From Paenibacillus terrigena DSM 21567 (GTDB taxonomy: Bacteria > Bacillota > Bacilli > Paenibacillales > Paenibacillaceae): a stretch of DNA of 64,000 nt. The notes under the pieces were generated by a model. That model was not told where the DNA came from and ran no database searches. It saw only the letters and a list, made by a program, of their open reading frames with translations. How positions within the stretch are numbered: the first letter of the stretch is position 1; the number at the start of each line of letters is the position of its first letter. This document shows, in pieces, positions 43,234 through 52,196 of the stretch. Made by a program: the position numbers and the translations under genes. The stretch spans positions 249,661 through 313,660 of the forward strand of contig NZ_KB895417.1 of NCBI RefSeq assembly GCF_000374845.1, given 5' to 3'.

Positions 43234-44613
43234 TTGGTAATGGAGAAAATCGCTGTAATTGGAACGGGATATGTGGGACTAGTGTCAGGGACTTGTTTTG
43301 CGCATGTTGGAAACCATGTTGTTTGCTGCGATATTGATCGCTTCAAGATAGAACGATTGAATCAAGTTGATCTCCCGATCTATGAGCCAGGGTTAGAAGA
43401 GATGGTAAGGGAGAATATGGATCAGGGAAGGCTTGTTTTCACTGCCGATATCCCCACAGCGATACGAGAAGCAGATATTATCATGATTGCTGTGGGCACA
43501 CCAATGTCTTCTTCAGGTGAAGCGGATCTGCGTTATGTAAAGGAAGTTGCAAAGACGATCGGAGCGAATCTGATATCCAATAAAATTATCGTTACGAAGA
43601 GTACGGTCCCCCTCGGGACAGGGAAACTTATTGAAGCGATCATTCGCGAGAATTTAGAGAATCATAATCTGTCATTTGATGTGGTCTCGAATCCAGAATT
43701 TCTAAGAGAAGGATCAGCGTTATTTGATTGCTTTAATATGGAACGCGTTGTCATTGGGGCAACAAATGATCAAGCCGCCGATAGAATTGCACAATTGTAT
43801 AAACCTTTTCAAGCACCAATAATTAGGACGAATTTGGAAAGTTCAGAAATGATTAAGTACGCTTCAAATGCTTTTTTAGCGACAAAAATTTCATTTATTA
43901 ATTCGATTGCGAATATATGCGAACGGCTTGGAGCAGATATTACGGATGTCGTTGCCGGGATGGGTCTTGACAGTCGAATCGGCCGTAAGTTTCTACAGGC
44001 GGGAATTGGATATGGAGGATCATGCTTTCCTAAAGATACACAGGCACTCAAACATATAGCTCAGCAGTCGGGATATGAATTTAAAATTTTAGATGCAGTG
44101 ATACATACGAATGAGATGCAAAGGGTATTGGTTCTTGAGAAGCTGGAAGATGCGTTAAGTGAAATGAAAGGGAAAGAGATTGCGATTCTGGGCGTTTCAT
44201 TCAAACCGAATACGAATGATGTGAGAGAAGCGCCATCTGTAACTTTAATTCCAGCTTTGTTAGCAAAAGGTGCACGAATTCGGGTTTATGATCCCGTAGC
44301 AATAGAAGAAATTAAGAAAATATTTGATGATCGAATCACGTATCATGAAGATCTCTATGAGACACTTCAGCATTGTGAAGCATGTGTAATCCTGACGGAA
44401 TGGGAAAGTATCGTAGGCATGGATCTTGCCAAAGTACGACAAGCGCTTAAATATCCTAATATTATCGATGGACGGAACTGTTTTGAGACGAATGAAATGA
44501 AAGCATTGAAATTTAACTATTATTCGATCGGTAGAGCAGCAATTCTGGCGAATGAAGAGGAGAGTCCAACTTCACGGATGAACAAATGGTCTATTGAACC
44601 AGTTGCTAACTAA
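43234..44613 (+). CDS. ugd: UDP-glucose 6-dehydrogenase
   Basis: This 459-residue NAD-dependent enzyme oxidises UDP-glucose to UDP-glucuronate. It has GTGYVGLVSGTCFAHVGN, the catalytic Cys in GIGYGGSCFPKDT, EFLREGSA and the C-terminal GVSFKPNTNDVREAPS. The TTG at 43234 has GGAAGGTG 5 nt upstream; the ATG two codons on is the alternative. It has its own promoter with the paired operators, making it a separately controlled branch of the EPS locus. It converges on the beta-helix gene. Confidence 0.95.
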   Translation: MVMEKIAVIGTGYVGLVSGTCFAHVGNHVVCCDIDRFKIERLNQVDLPIYEPGLEEMVRENMDQGRLVFTADIPTAIREADIIMIAVGTPMSSSGEADLRYVKEVAKTIGANLISNKIIVTKSTVPLGTGKLIEAIIRENLENHNLSFDVVSNPEFLREGSALFDCFNMERVVIGATNDQAADRIAQLYKPFQAPIIRTNLESSEMIKYASNAFLATKISFINSIANICERLGADITDVVAGMGLDSRIGRKFLQAGIGYGGSCFPKDTQALKHIAQQSGYEFKILDAVIHTNEMQRVLVLEKLEDALSEMKGKEIAILGVSFKPNTNDVREAPSVTLIPALLAKGARIRVYDPVAIEEIKKIFDDRITYHEDLYETLQHCEACVILTEWESIVGMDLAKVRQALKYPNIIDGRNCFETNEMKALKFNYYSIGRAAILANEEESPTSRMNKWSIEPVAN

Positions 44614-44639
44614 ACTAAGAATAACTCGTGCTTGAAAAT

Positions 44640-44670
44640 AAAAAAAGACGTGAAACAAGCCTCACGTCGA
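44640..44670 (-). terminator. Terminator after the beta-helix gene
   Basis: On the minus strand GACGTGA-8 nt-TCACGTC is followed by TTTTTTT, 13 nt past the stop. The same hairpin may also serve ugd from the other side. Confidence 0.85.
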
Positions 44671-44682
44671 TTTGTATACATA

Positions 44683-45957
44683 TTACCCACTGATAGGGGT
44701 GAGACGAAGTTTTGTCATTTTTAAAGTTGCTATAGTAACAGCAGATGACTCTTCATTTTTTATGGTGGCGATGACGTTCTTTTTATTCGTATTATCTCGG
44801 TAATAGCTACATATCGTTACATTCTTATTATTGGTGACAAAAGTTTGAATCGAAATGACGTCGTCGATTGAAACATCATGCTGAAATGAGAAAGTTACTT
44901 TTTTTATTTGATTGGCGTTAAGGCTAATATTCGTTAATGTATCAGTGGATTTCCGTAACGGCCCAAAATCAACTTCCAAATCGTTGATCGGTGTTGTTTT
45001 TGAAATAATGGGAGATAAGCGATAGATCGGAATATTTCCAGCTATGATTGTTGGATCATACGTTGCTGTTTGCCCATATTGCGTAAAATCATTGACGGAT
45101 GTAATCTCGCTGCCAGCGATAAGTCCGGTTGTGTTATGAATGGCAATGTTCTGAGCTGTATTGTTATATGAGAAGCCCTTAATATATCCGTTCCATACGA
45201 TAAATGCAGGTACATCGACACCACCATGTCTACAATTCGATATGGTAATGCTTTTTGTCGATTCGGAGTTAATAATAATGTGACCGCCGGTATTTGCTTC
45301 AAAGTAACAACCATCGATGACAAGGTTGGTGGAATTCTTAATTTGTATGGCTGTACCCGAAAGTCCTTCCAAAACAGAGTCTCTTATTCTGCAATTATAT
45401 ATATCTGGATCCGTCCCTGACTCTCGATGAATAAATCCGTGTTCTCGTTGTTCAATGACAACATTATTCCAACTGCAATCATATGCTCCGCCGAAATCAA
45501 ATGCGTAACCTTTACCACCCGTGATGCTCTCGTTGGAAAATCTCATCGATTGCATATATCCACGATCTTCGGTTTTTACGATTGTATCCATATTGTTGTA
45601 TGAACATAAATTGGAGTGAATTCGAATAATACTTGGAGCTTTATACACGATCGTACCCGCACCTGGAACACTCTCGAACGTCATTCCATCTACGAAAATA
45701 TCACCCGTATTCATATTGCTTGCGATAAAGATATAACCTGAATCCGTTTTTCGAATTCCCCCGTTAGAGTTACTGTAAAATCGTAACGGAATTCGATTCC
45801 CAAGCGTTTTGTTAATCGTCACGGTACTTCCTGTAATATCATACAATCTATCAAACTCAACACCTCGTCTTTGTGTTACGGCATCATTTATTGCAGATTG
45901 TACTTTTTGATAATCCGATCCGTTATAGCTGTCCGGTATTATTGCGTTCATTGGCAT
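44683..45957 (-). CDS. Right-handed beta-helix protein (pectate-lyase-like), no signal peptide
   Basis: This 424-residue protein begins with the element common in Pectate_lyase_3/tailspike proteins (YNGSDYQKVQSAINDAVTQRRGVEF) and continues with Asn/Ser-rich parallel beta-helix rungs (NCRIRDSVLEGLSGTAIQIKN, NLVIDGCYFEANTGGHIIIN). The C-terminal ~120 residues form a beta-rich domain. It may cleave or bind the EPS made by the surrounding genes. The ATG at 45957 follows AGAGGTG by 6 nt. There is no signal peptide or membrane helix, so its site of action is puzzling. It is the only gene on the minus strand within the EPS locus and has its own terminator. Confidence 0.8.
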   Translation of the reverse strand: MPMNAIIPDSYNGSDYQKVQSAINDAVTQRRGVEFDRLYDITGSTVTINKTLGNRIPLRFYSNSNGGIRKTDSGYIFIASNMNTGDIFVDGMTFESVPGAGTIVYKAPSIIRIHSNLCSYNNMDTIVKTEDRGYMQSMRFSNESITGGKGYAFDFGGAYDCSWNNVVIEQREHGFIHRESGTDPDIYNCRIRDSVLEGLSGTAIQIKNSTNLVIDGCYFEANTGGHIIINSESTKSITISNCRHGGVDVPAFIVWNGYIKGFSYNNTAQNIAIHNTTGLIAGSEITSVNDFTQYGQTATYDPTIIAGNIPIYRLSPIISKTTPINDLEVDFGPLRKSTDTLTNISLNANQIKKVTFSFQHDVSIDDVISIQTFVTNNKNVTICSYYRDNTNKKNVIATIKNEESSAVTIATLKMTKLRLTPISG

Positions 45958-46077
45958 CGTTTTCACCTCTCAAGCTAAATTTTCTATTCATTATATGCAA
46001 GACTTTATAGGTTGGATTGAACGAACTTTCTGGTGAAAAAGTGGAATATACTAAAACCTTAAATAAGGAGACTTACA

Positions 46078-47130
46078 ATGCTGAAAATTATGAAGGGGAG
46101 CAATGAATGGGAGGACTGTCTGAAAAAATTCTCAAACCATGTTTTCTGGAAGTATAGGTATTATCTGCTTTATAAAGATGAAGGAGTACCGGAGGCCGTT
46201 TATTACGAAGATGATCGAGGTATTGTATTCTATCCGTACCTGAAAAGAAAAATTAACTTGAACGAATTAGGGTTGAATAGAAGCGAGAGCTTCTTCGATA
46301 TTACGACAGCTTATGGATTTGGTGGCCCTCTTATAGATTGTAGAGATAATAGGGATAGCGAAGCTCTATTCGCAGCCTTTAGGGTCGAATTTGATCGATA
46401 TTGTCAAGATTCGCAAATTGTATCGGAGTTTATCCGATTCCAGCCATTCATTGTGGATAAAGAAATAATGGACAAATTTATCGATATAGATGTTAAAAAT
46501 ATGAACTTGTACGTTGAATTGGACGCAGAGTTGTCATCAGATGATTATTTAAAAACGTATAAATCAACGAATCGTAATCGGATTAAGAAAGCGATGAATC
46601 ATGGCGTTGAGATCGTTATTGACGAAGAAAAGAAATTCTTGGATGAATTTATTCATATATATAAGCATACGATGGATCGAAACCATGCCAATGAGTTCTA
46701 TTATTTTAATGAAGACTACTTCAGAGAATTGATTGAATATTTACACTCGAATTGTGTATTGGCACATGCGGTGCATGACCATAACATTATTTCTACGGAG
46801 TTATTACTTTTTGATGAGAGCTGCGTTTATTTCTATTTAGGAGGGACATTGTCAGATTATTTTAATCTTTGTCCGAATAATCTGCTTAAACACCATATCA
46901 TATTATGGGCCAAGGAAAAGGGGATATCCCGATATTTATTGGGCGGAGGTTATAAGGCTAACGATGGGGTCTATCAATACAAGAAGTCTTTTGCACCAAA
47001 ACACGAGATAGAATTCTTGGTAGGTAAAAAAATACATAATCCATCCATGTACTCCTTACTATGTACGCATGCAGTGAATCTAAATCCATCCCTAAATACA
47101 GACTATTTTCCACTCTATCGTGCGAATTAA
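46078..47130 (+). CDS. FemAB-like aminoacyl/acyl transferase, copy 1
   Basis: This 350-residue protein has the double-GNAT FemAB-like fold (YGFGGPL, EFIRFQPF, STNRNRIKKAMNHGVEIVI, YLLGGGYKANDGVYQYKKSFAP). FemAB-type enzymes transfer amino acids from aminoacyl-tRNA to peptidoglycan precursors, and relatives in EPS loci acylate sugar amines. A paralogue lies 5 kb downstream. Amino sugars are made in this locus (FucNAc, bacillosamine type), so it may aminoacylate them. AAGGAG precedes the ATG. Confidence 0.82.
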   Translation: MLKIMKGSNEWEDCLKKFSNHVFWKYRYYLLYKDEGVPEAVYYEDDRGIVFYPYLKRKINLNELGLNRSESFFDITTAYGFGGPLIDCRDNRDSEALFAAFRVEFDRYCQDSQIVSEFIRFQPFIVDKEIMDKFIDIDVKNMNLYVELDAELSSDDYLKTYKSTNRNRIKKAMNHGVEIVIDEEKKFLDEFIHIYKHTMDRNHANEFYYFNEDYFRELIEYLHSNCVLAHAVHDHNIISTELLLFDESCVYFYLGGTLSDYFNLCPNNLLKHHIILWAKEKGISRYLLGGGYKANDGVYQYKKSFAPKHEIEFLVGKKIHNPSMYSLLCTHAVNLNPSLNTDYFPLYRAN

Positions 47131-47160
47131 GATATCTATTTTGAGTATGGAGATAAAAAG

Positions 47161-48453
47161 ATGAAACGATTATTCGATATCATTGTAGCTTTCGTAGGGC
47201 TAGTCATCTTATTGCCAGTCATGATCCTCGTTGCGATATTAATCAGAATTAATCTGGGTTCTCCAATTATGTTCAATCAATTAAGACCAGGGCTACTCGG
47301 AAAGCCGATTCGAATTTATAAATTTAGAACAATGACTGACGAATACAATGAAGCAGGAGAACTGGTTCCAACTTTTGAACGGATTACAAAGTTTGGCCAA
47401 ATCATTCGTCGGCTTAGTTTAGACGAATTACCACAGCTTTTGAATGTTTTGAAGGGAGATATGAGTATTGTTGGTCCTCGACCTTTGTTAATGGAATATC
47501 TTGATCGTTACTCTCCTGAGCAAGCACGGAGGAATGAGGTACGGCCTGGAATTACAGGATGGGCACAAGTTAATGGTAGAAATGCGATTAGTTGGGATGA
47601 GAGATTTAAGTTAGATGTGTGGTATGTAGATAATCAATCTCTATTACTAGATTTCAAAATCATATGGAGTACGTTGATCAAAGTGATTCGATCGGAAGAT
47701 GTGAATCAGGCAAGTAATGTAACGATGCCCATTTTTATGGGGAACAACGATCCAGATACGGAACAAGAGGAGTTTAACAAAATCATCATTATTGGTGCTG
47801 GCGGGGTAGGTAAGGGGATTTATCAGATTATTGAAGATATTAACAAAGTGAAAAAGACTTGGGACATCATCGGATTTATTGATGAGAACGAAGAGAAGTC
47901 GAAGGGAATGCTTTTTAATCTCCCAGTATTTGGGTCAATCGATGTATTGAATGATCCTTTTTATGCAGGAGTCCATGTAACGTTTGCTATCGGAAATCCT
48001 GTTGAGAAAATGAAGCTTATTGAGAAGTTTCGAGTTAAATATCCGAAGGTTACTAGTCCAACTTTAATCCATCCTACAGCTATCGTATCAAATGAAGCGA
48101 AAATTGGAGTTGGGACCGTGGTTAATGCCTTAGTTGTCATTGAGCCACATTCCTATATTGGCGATTTTGTCTTGGTCTATTATGGATGCATGATTGGGCA
48201 TGATTCAATGATTGAAGATTATGTTTCACTTTTACCCCAATCCAATGTATCTGGGGATGTTGTAGTAAAAAAATGTGCTAGTCTCGGATCCAATTCTACG
48301 ATTATCCAAGGGATTGAGGTGGGTGAATATACAGTTGTAGGTGCTGGTGCTGTTGTTTTGAAATCACTTCCTGCGCAATGTACAGCGGTTGGTGTGCCAG
48401 CAAAAGCAATCAAATTTCATCATGAGATGAAAGTAGGAATGTTAAATGGATGA
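47161..48453 (+). CDS. Fusion of phosphoglycosyl transferase (PglC-like) and sugar N-acetyltransferase (PglD-like)
   Basis: This 430-residue fusion has residues 1-195 as a monotopic phosphoglycosyl transferase: an N-terminal re-entrant helix, KFRTM, the DELPQLLNVLKGDMSIVGPRPLL catalytic region and RPGITGWAQVNGRNAISWDERF. Residues ~210-430 are a PglD/NeuD-type acyltransferase with an N-terminal Rossmann part (IIIIGAGGVGKGIYQII) and hexapeptide repeats (HPTAIVSNEAKIGVGTVVNALVVIEPHSYIGD, catalytic-His region GCMIGHDS). These two steps are adjacent in bacillosamine assembly and separate genes elsewhere (EpsL and EpsM in B. subtilis). The fusion would acetylate UDP-4-amino sugar and transfer the sugar phosphate to undecaprenyl phosphate. 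Confidence 0.9.
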   Translation: MKRLFDIIVAFVGLVILLPVMILVAILIRINLGSPIMFNQLRPGLLGKPIRIYKFRTMTDEYNEAGELVPTFERITKFGQIIRRLSLDELPQLLNVLKGDMSIVGPRPLLMEYLDRYSPEQARRNEVRPGITGWAQVNGRNAISWDERFKLDVWYVDNQSLLLDFKIIWSTLIKVIRSEDVNQASNVTMPIFMGNNDPDTEQEEFNKIIIIGAGGVGKGIYQIIEDINKVKKTWDIIGFIDENEEKSKGMLFNLPVFGSIDVLNDPFYAGVHVTFAIGNPVEKMKLIEKFRVKYPKVTSPTLIHPTAIVSNEAKIGVGTVVNALVVIEPHSYIGDFVLVYYGCMIGHDSMIEDYVSLLPQSNVSGDVVVKKCASLGSNSTIIQGIEVGEYTVVGAGAVVLKSLPAQCTAVGVPAKAIKFHHEMKVGMLNG

Positions 48454-49669
48454 GAAAGGGACGATTGTTGTGTCACAGAACGAGAATAAAATCTATCTCT
48501 CCCCCCCACATATGGGGGAATACGAGCTATACAATATTCAAGATGCATTTCAAACGAATTGGATTGCTCCACTTGGACCCCATGTTGATGGATTTGAACG
48601 TGAAATAGCGGAATACACGGGCGCAAATGGTGCGCTTGCTTTGAGTTCAGGGACTGCAGCGATACATATGGCTCTAAAGCTTATTGGTGTTCGTGAAGGA
48701 GATATCGTATTTTGTTCCTCTCTAACGTTTGTAGCTAGTGCGAATCCGATTTTGTATGAAAAGGCGATTCCAGTGTTTATTGATTCAGAGCCAAGCACGT
48801 GGAATATGTCTGTCACTGCATTACAACGTGCATTTGAAGATGCGGATAAAGCCGGGAAATTACCTAAAGCTGTAATCATTGTGAATTTATATGGTCAAAG
48901 TGCAGACTATGAGAACCTACTTGCCATATGTAATCGTTATGAAGTACCCGTTATCGAAGATTCAGCAGAATCACTCGGAGCCATGTATTGTGGGAAACCT
49001 AGCGGTACATGGGGGAAGTTTGGGATATTTTCATTTAATGGGAATAAAATTATTACGACTTCAGGAGGTGGGATGCTTGTATCCAATGATCTTGAGGCAC
49101 TTGAGAAAGCTCGCTTCTGGTCGACTCAAGCTAGGGATGCTGCTCCACATTATCAGCATAGCGAGGTAGGATATAACTACCGAATGAGTAATATCCTTGC
49201 GGGTATTGGTCGAGGTCAATTGAAAGTATTAGATAGTCGGGTGAACATGCGACGTTCCGTATTCGATCGATATGTTCAGAAGCTAGGAGGGGTTCCAGGG
49301 ATCGAATTTATGCCGGAATCATCCCTCGGAAGATCGACAAGATGGTTGACGTCTTTGATTGTAGATCCCCTTAGAGTTGGAGTTACGAGTAAACATATCA
49401 TAGAACGATTAACAGCGAATCATATCGAAGCTCGTCCCGTATGGAAACCATTACACCTGCAACCGTTATTTGTTGATTGCCTCTATTATTCTCATAACGA
49501 GGATGAAAGTGTCTCCGACAACTTATTTATGCAAGGGGTCTGTCTCCCTTCGGGGTCTAACTTATCTATATCGGATCAAAATCGAGTCATTGGAACACTG
49601 TTAGACATTCTAGAACAAGGAGAGAATGATATCCACCCGTTCAGAGAAATCTTAAATGGAAGTGTATAA
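48446..49669 (+). CDS. PglE/EpsN-like sugar aminotransferase (PLP)
   Basis: This 407-residue DegT/DnrJ/EryC1-family aminotransferase is PLP-dependent, with ALSSGTAAIHMAL, EDSAESLGAMYCGKPSGTWGKFGIFSFNGNKIITTSGGGML (PLP Lys in NGNK) and YNYRMSNILAGIGRGQL. It would aminate the 4-keto sugar from the PglF-like dehydratase. The ATG overlaps the preceding gene by 8 nt; a GTG 24 nt later with AAAGGGA upstream is also plausible. With its neighbours it completes the bacillosamine-type route. Confidence 0.92.
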   Translation: MDEKGTIVVSQNENKIYLSPPHMGEYELYNIQDAFQTNWIAPLGPHVDGFEREIAEYTGANGALALSSGTAAIHMALKLIGVREGDIVFCSSLTFVASANPILYEKAIPVFIDSEPSTWNMSVTALQRAFEDADKAGKLPKAVIIVNLYGQSADYENLLAICNRYEVPVIEDSAESLGAMYCGKPSGTWGKFGIFSFNGNKIITTSGGGMLVSNDLEALEKARFWSTQARDAAPHYQHSEVGYNYRMSNILAGIGRGQLKVLDSRVNMRRSVFDRYVQKLGGVPGIEFMPESSLGRSTRWLTSLIVDPLRVGVTSKHIIERLTANHIEARPVWKPLHLQPLFVDCLYYSHNEDESVSDNLFMQGVCLPSGSNLSISDQNRVIGTLLDILEQGENDIHPFREILNGSV

Positions 49670-50266
49670 ATGAAGAGATGTGTGGATTGTTTCGTTTCTG
49701 TTCTATTGATGCTCATGTCACTTCCTGTTTGGTGTCTGATTTATATTTTAGTTCGGTTGAATATGGGTAAACCGGTCCTGTATAGACAAGAGAGAGCAGG
49801 ATTGCAGATGAAGACCTTTTATATTTATAAATTTCGAACTTTGACCATGGACGTAGATGAAGGAGGGGAACTACTCGCCGATGAAATGAGATTAACCCCA
49901 TTAGGCAAGTGGTTGCGTAGACTAAGTCTGGATGAATTACCACAGCTTATTAATGTTCTTAAGGGAGATATGAGTCTTGTTGGTCCGAGGCCTCTTCTAG
50001 TACGTTACAACCCTTACTATAGCAAGGAGGAGAGGAAAAGATTCAGGGTTAGACCTGGAATAACGGGACTTGCACAAGTATCTGGGAGGAATTTGTTAGA
50101 TTGGGATGCTCGTCTAGCTTTAGATGTGTTGTATGTTGAAGATTGGACGCTGTGGCTCGATATCCAAATTGTATTTCGTACGGTTATTCAAGTCATTCAG
50201 CGTAAAGATATCGCAGATGTTCCGAGCTTACTAATGAAAGATATGGATATTGAACGGGGATTGTGA
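49670..50266 (+). CDS. Second monotopic phosphoglycosyl transferase (EpsL/PglC-like)
   Basis: This 198-residue stand-alone PGT has a re-entrant N-terminal helix, KFRTLTM, DELPQLINVLKGDMSLVGPRPLL and RPGITGLAQVSGRNLLDWDARL. It is clearly homologous to the N-terminal half of the fusion 2.5 kb upstream. Two initiating-type transferases in one locus are redundant unless they use different sugars, for example bacillosamine-type and a formylated or FucNAc sugar. The start directly follows the aminotransferase stop. Confidence 0.9.
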   Translation: MKRCVDCFVSVLLMLMSLPVWCLIYILVRLNMGKPVLYRQERAGLQMKTFYIYKFRTLTMDVDEGGELLADEMRLTPLGKWLRRLSLDELPQLINVLKGDMSLVGPRPLLVRYNPYYSKEERKRFRVRPGITGLAQVSGRNLLDWDARLALDVLYVEDWTLWLDIQIVFRTVIQVIQRKDIADVPSLLMKDMDIERGL

Positions 50267-50280
50267 GGAGATTGCATCCA

Positions 50281-51045
50281 ATGAGCGTAGTTAAAACACG
50301 TGTTGTCTTATTTGGAAGTTTAGGTGTTGCAGTGGAATGTCTTTATTGGCTTTTGAAGCAGCCGTCGATAGAACTCATTGGTGTTGTCTGCAGTCAGAAT
50401 CCGAAATCAAGCTGGCGTGAAGCTGTTTACGACCCCGACATGCAAGAAATTGCACCACAACTAGGAATCCGTATGCTTACTTTGGATGATTTGCTGGATA
50501 TAGATGCGGATATTGGTATTAGTGTGCGTTTTCATGAAGTCCTTAGGCAGGAGCATTTAGATTGTTTCAAATTAGGCGTTATTAACCTGCATGCCGCTCC
50601 ATTACCGGAGATGAAGGGATCCATGTGCGTTGTGGCGGCAATCATTGAGGATCGGAAGGAATATGGAACGAGTATTCACTGGATGAATACGAAGGTAGAT
50701 GCGGGTGATGTTCTGGCTGTACACCGATTCGATATTTCTGAGAATGATACATCATATGATCTATTTTTGAAATGTAATCATCACGGACTCCTGCTAATTA
50801 AAGAGCATCTATTTTCAATTATCGATGGAACAATTCAAGGCCAGCCCCAGCAAGTATTAGCAGAACAATGGGGTATTTCAAGCAAGATGTATCTTAAAAA
50901 AGATGTTTTGCAATATAAAGAGGTTACTTCTAACCTATCTGAAGAGGAACTCTGGAATCGAACTAGGGCATTTCAATTTCCTGGGCATGAGCCAGCCTAC
51001 GTTACCACACCTAGGGGAAGAATTAATTTGACTGTTCAAGTTTAA
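50281..51045 (+). CDS. Formyltransferase-family protein, probably sugar N-formyltransferase
   Basis: This 254-residue protein has the formyltransferase catalytic elements: the Asn and His of INLHAAPLPEMKGS and the Asp of KVDAGDVL. The fold is that of methionyl-tRNA formyltransferase, but it is shorter and lacks the usual tRNA-binding tail. Together with an amino-sugar pathway this points to N-formylation of a UDP- or lipid-linked amino sugar from N10-formyl-tetrahydrofolate. The ATG at 50281 with AGGAG 10 nt upstream was preferred to the GTG at 50263, which overlaps the PGT gene. Confidence 0.82.
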   Translation: MSVVKTRVVLFGSLGVAVECLYWLLKQPSIELIGVVCSQNPKSSWREAVYDPDMQEIAPQLGIRMLTLDDLLDIDADIGISVRFHEVLRQEHLDCFKLGVINLHAAPLPEMKGSMCVVAAIIEDRKEYGTSIHWMNTKVDAGDVLAVHRFDISENDTSYDLFLKCNHHGLLLIKEHLFSIIDGTIQGQPQQVLAEQWGISSKMYLKKDVLQYKEVTSNLSEEELWNRTRAFQFPGHEPAYVTTPRGRINLTVQV

Positions 51046-51073
51046 ACCATATGGAGTGACGGAGGTCTTGAAT

Positions 51074-52132
51074 ATGCAAGTGAAAGTACTGGGTGTGGAT
51101 CAGTACGAGGAATGGCATAAGTATCTTACACAGTTACCGGAAGCAGATATTTATTTCACACCTGAATATTGTAGGATCTATGAAGAGAATGGCGAGGGAC
51201 TAGCGCAACTGTTTGTTTTTTATAGAGAGAACAAATTTATATGCTATCCGTTTTTATTGCGAAAAATAAATTTGGACCCTCGTATATCTTCACAATTGGA
51301 TACTGATTTGTATGATATTACGACACCATATGGTTATGGTGGGCCGCTGTCGAATATTACAGACGAAGATGAGAAGCGACATGCATTTGAGAATTTTGGT
51401 AGTATATTTCATGAATATTGTATTGAAAATAATATCATTACAGAATTTGTGAGATTTCATCCGATGCTTAAAAATAATGTGGACTATAGAGCTGTCAATC
51501 CAACGTTTGTTCGGAACACGATATATATCGATTTAAGATGTTCTGTAGAAGAGATATGGGAACGATTTTCTAAGAATAATAGAAATCGTATTCGGAGATC
51601 ACAGCGGGAAAATTTAATGATTAAACATACAGATCGCGGGGGAATTGATAACTTTACAAAACTATACTATTCGACGATGGAAAAGAAGCAAGCTAATGAT
51701 TATTACTACTTTAGTCCGCAATTTATTATGAACACACTGACCTTCCTAAAAGGTAGTATTGAGTTGATTGAAGTGCAGTGTGGTAATCAAGTTATTGCAT
51801 CATCCTTATTTATGTATTATAACGACTTTGTTCATTATCACTTAATGGGCTCTGACAAACAATTTCTAAGTGCTTGTCCTGTGAATTTCTTAATTCATTA
51901 TGCAGTACTTTGGGCGAAAGAAAAGGGCTTTAAGTTTTTGCATTTAGGCGGAGGTTACGAGGGGGATGATAATCTGCTCCGATTCAAGAAAGGATTTAAC
52001 ACAGGGGAACCTGCTGATTTCTATATCGGGCGAAAAATCCATTGTAACTATACTTATAATATGTTGTTGAATAAATTACAATGTAAATCCCAAGAACAAG
52101 AAGATTATTTCCCAGCATACCGCCTCAGTTAA
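51074..52132 (+). CDS. FemAB-like aminoacyl/acyl transferase, copy 2
   Basis: This 352-residue paralogue of the FemAB-like protein 5 kb upstream shares DITTPYGYGGPLSN, EFVRFHPML, NRNRIRRSQRENL and FLHLGGGYEGDDNLLRFKKGF. Two divergent copies suggest transfer of two different groups or to two positions on the polymer. The ATG at 51074 has GGAGG 9 nt upstream; an earlier GTG overlaps that site. Confidence 0.82.
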   Translation: MQVKVLGVDQYEEWHKYLTQLPEADIYFTPEYCRIYEENGEGLAQLFVFYRENKFICYPFLLRKINLDPRISSQLDTDLYDITTPYGYGGPLSNITDEDEKRHAFENFGSIFHEYCIENNIITEFVRFHPMLKNNVDYRAVNPTFVRNTIYIDLRCSVEEIWERFSKNNRNRIRRSQRENLMIKHTDRGGIDNFTKLYYSTMEKKQANDYYYFSPQFIMNTLTFLKGSIELIEVQCGNQVIASSLFMYYNDFVHYHLMGSDKQFLSACPVNFLIHYAVLWAKEKGFKFLHLGGGYEGDDNLLRFKKGFNTGEPADFYIGRKIHCNYTYNMLLNKLQCKSQEQEDYFPAYRLS

Positions 52133-52196
52133 AGGAAGAGATACATAACAACCATCATCGGCAAGGCACATTAGAAATGTCGAAATGGAGCGTGGA

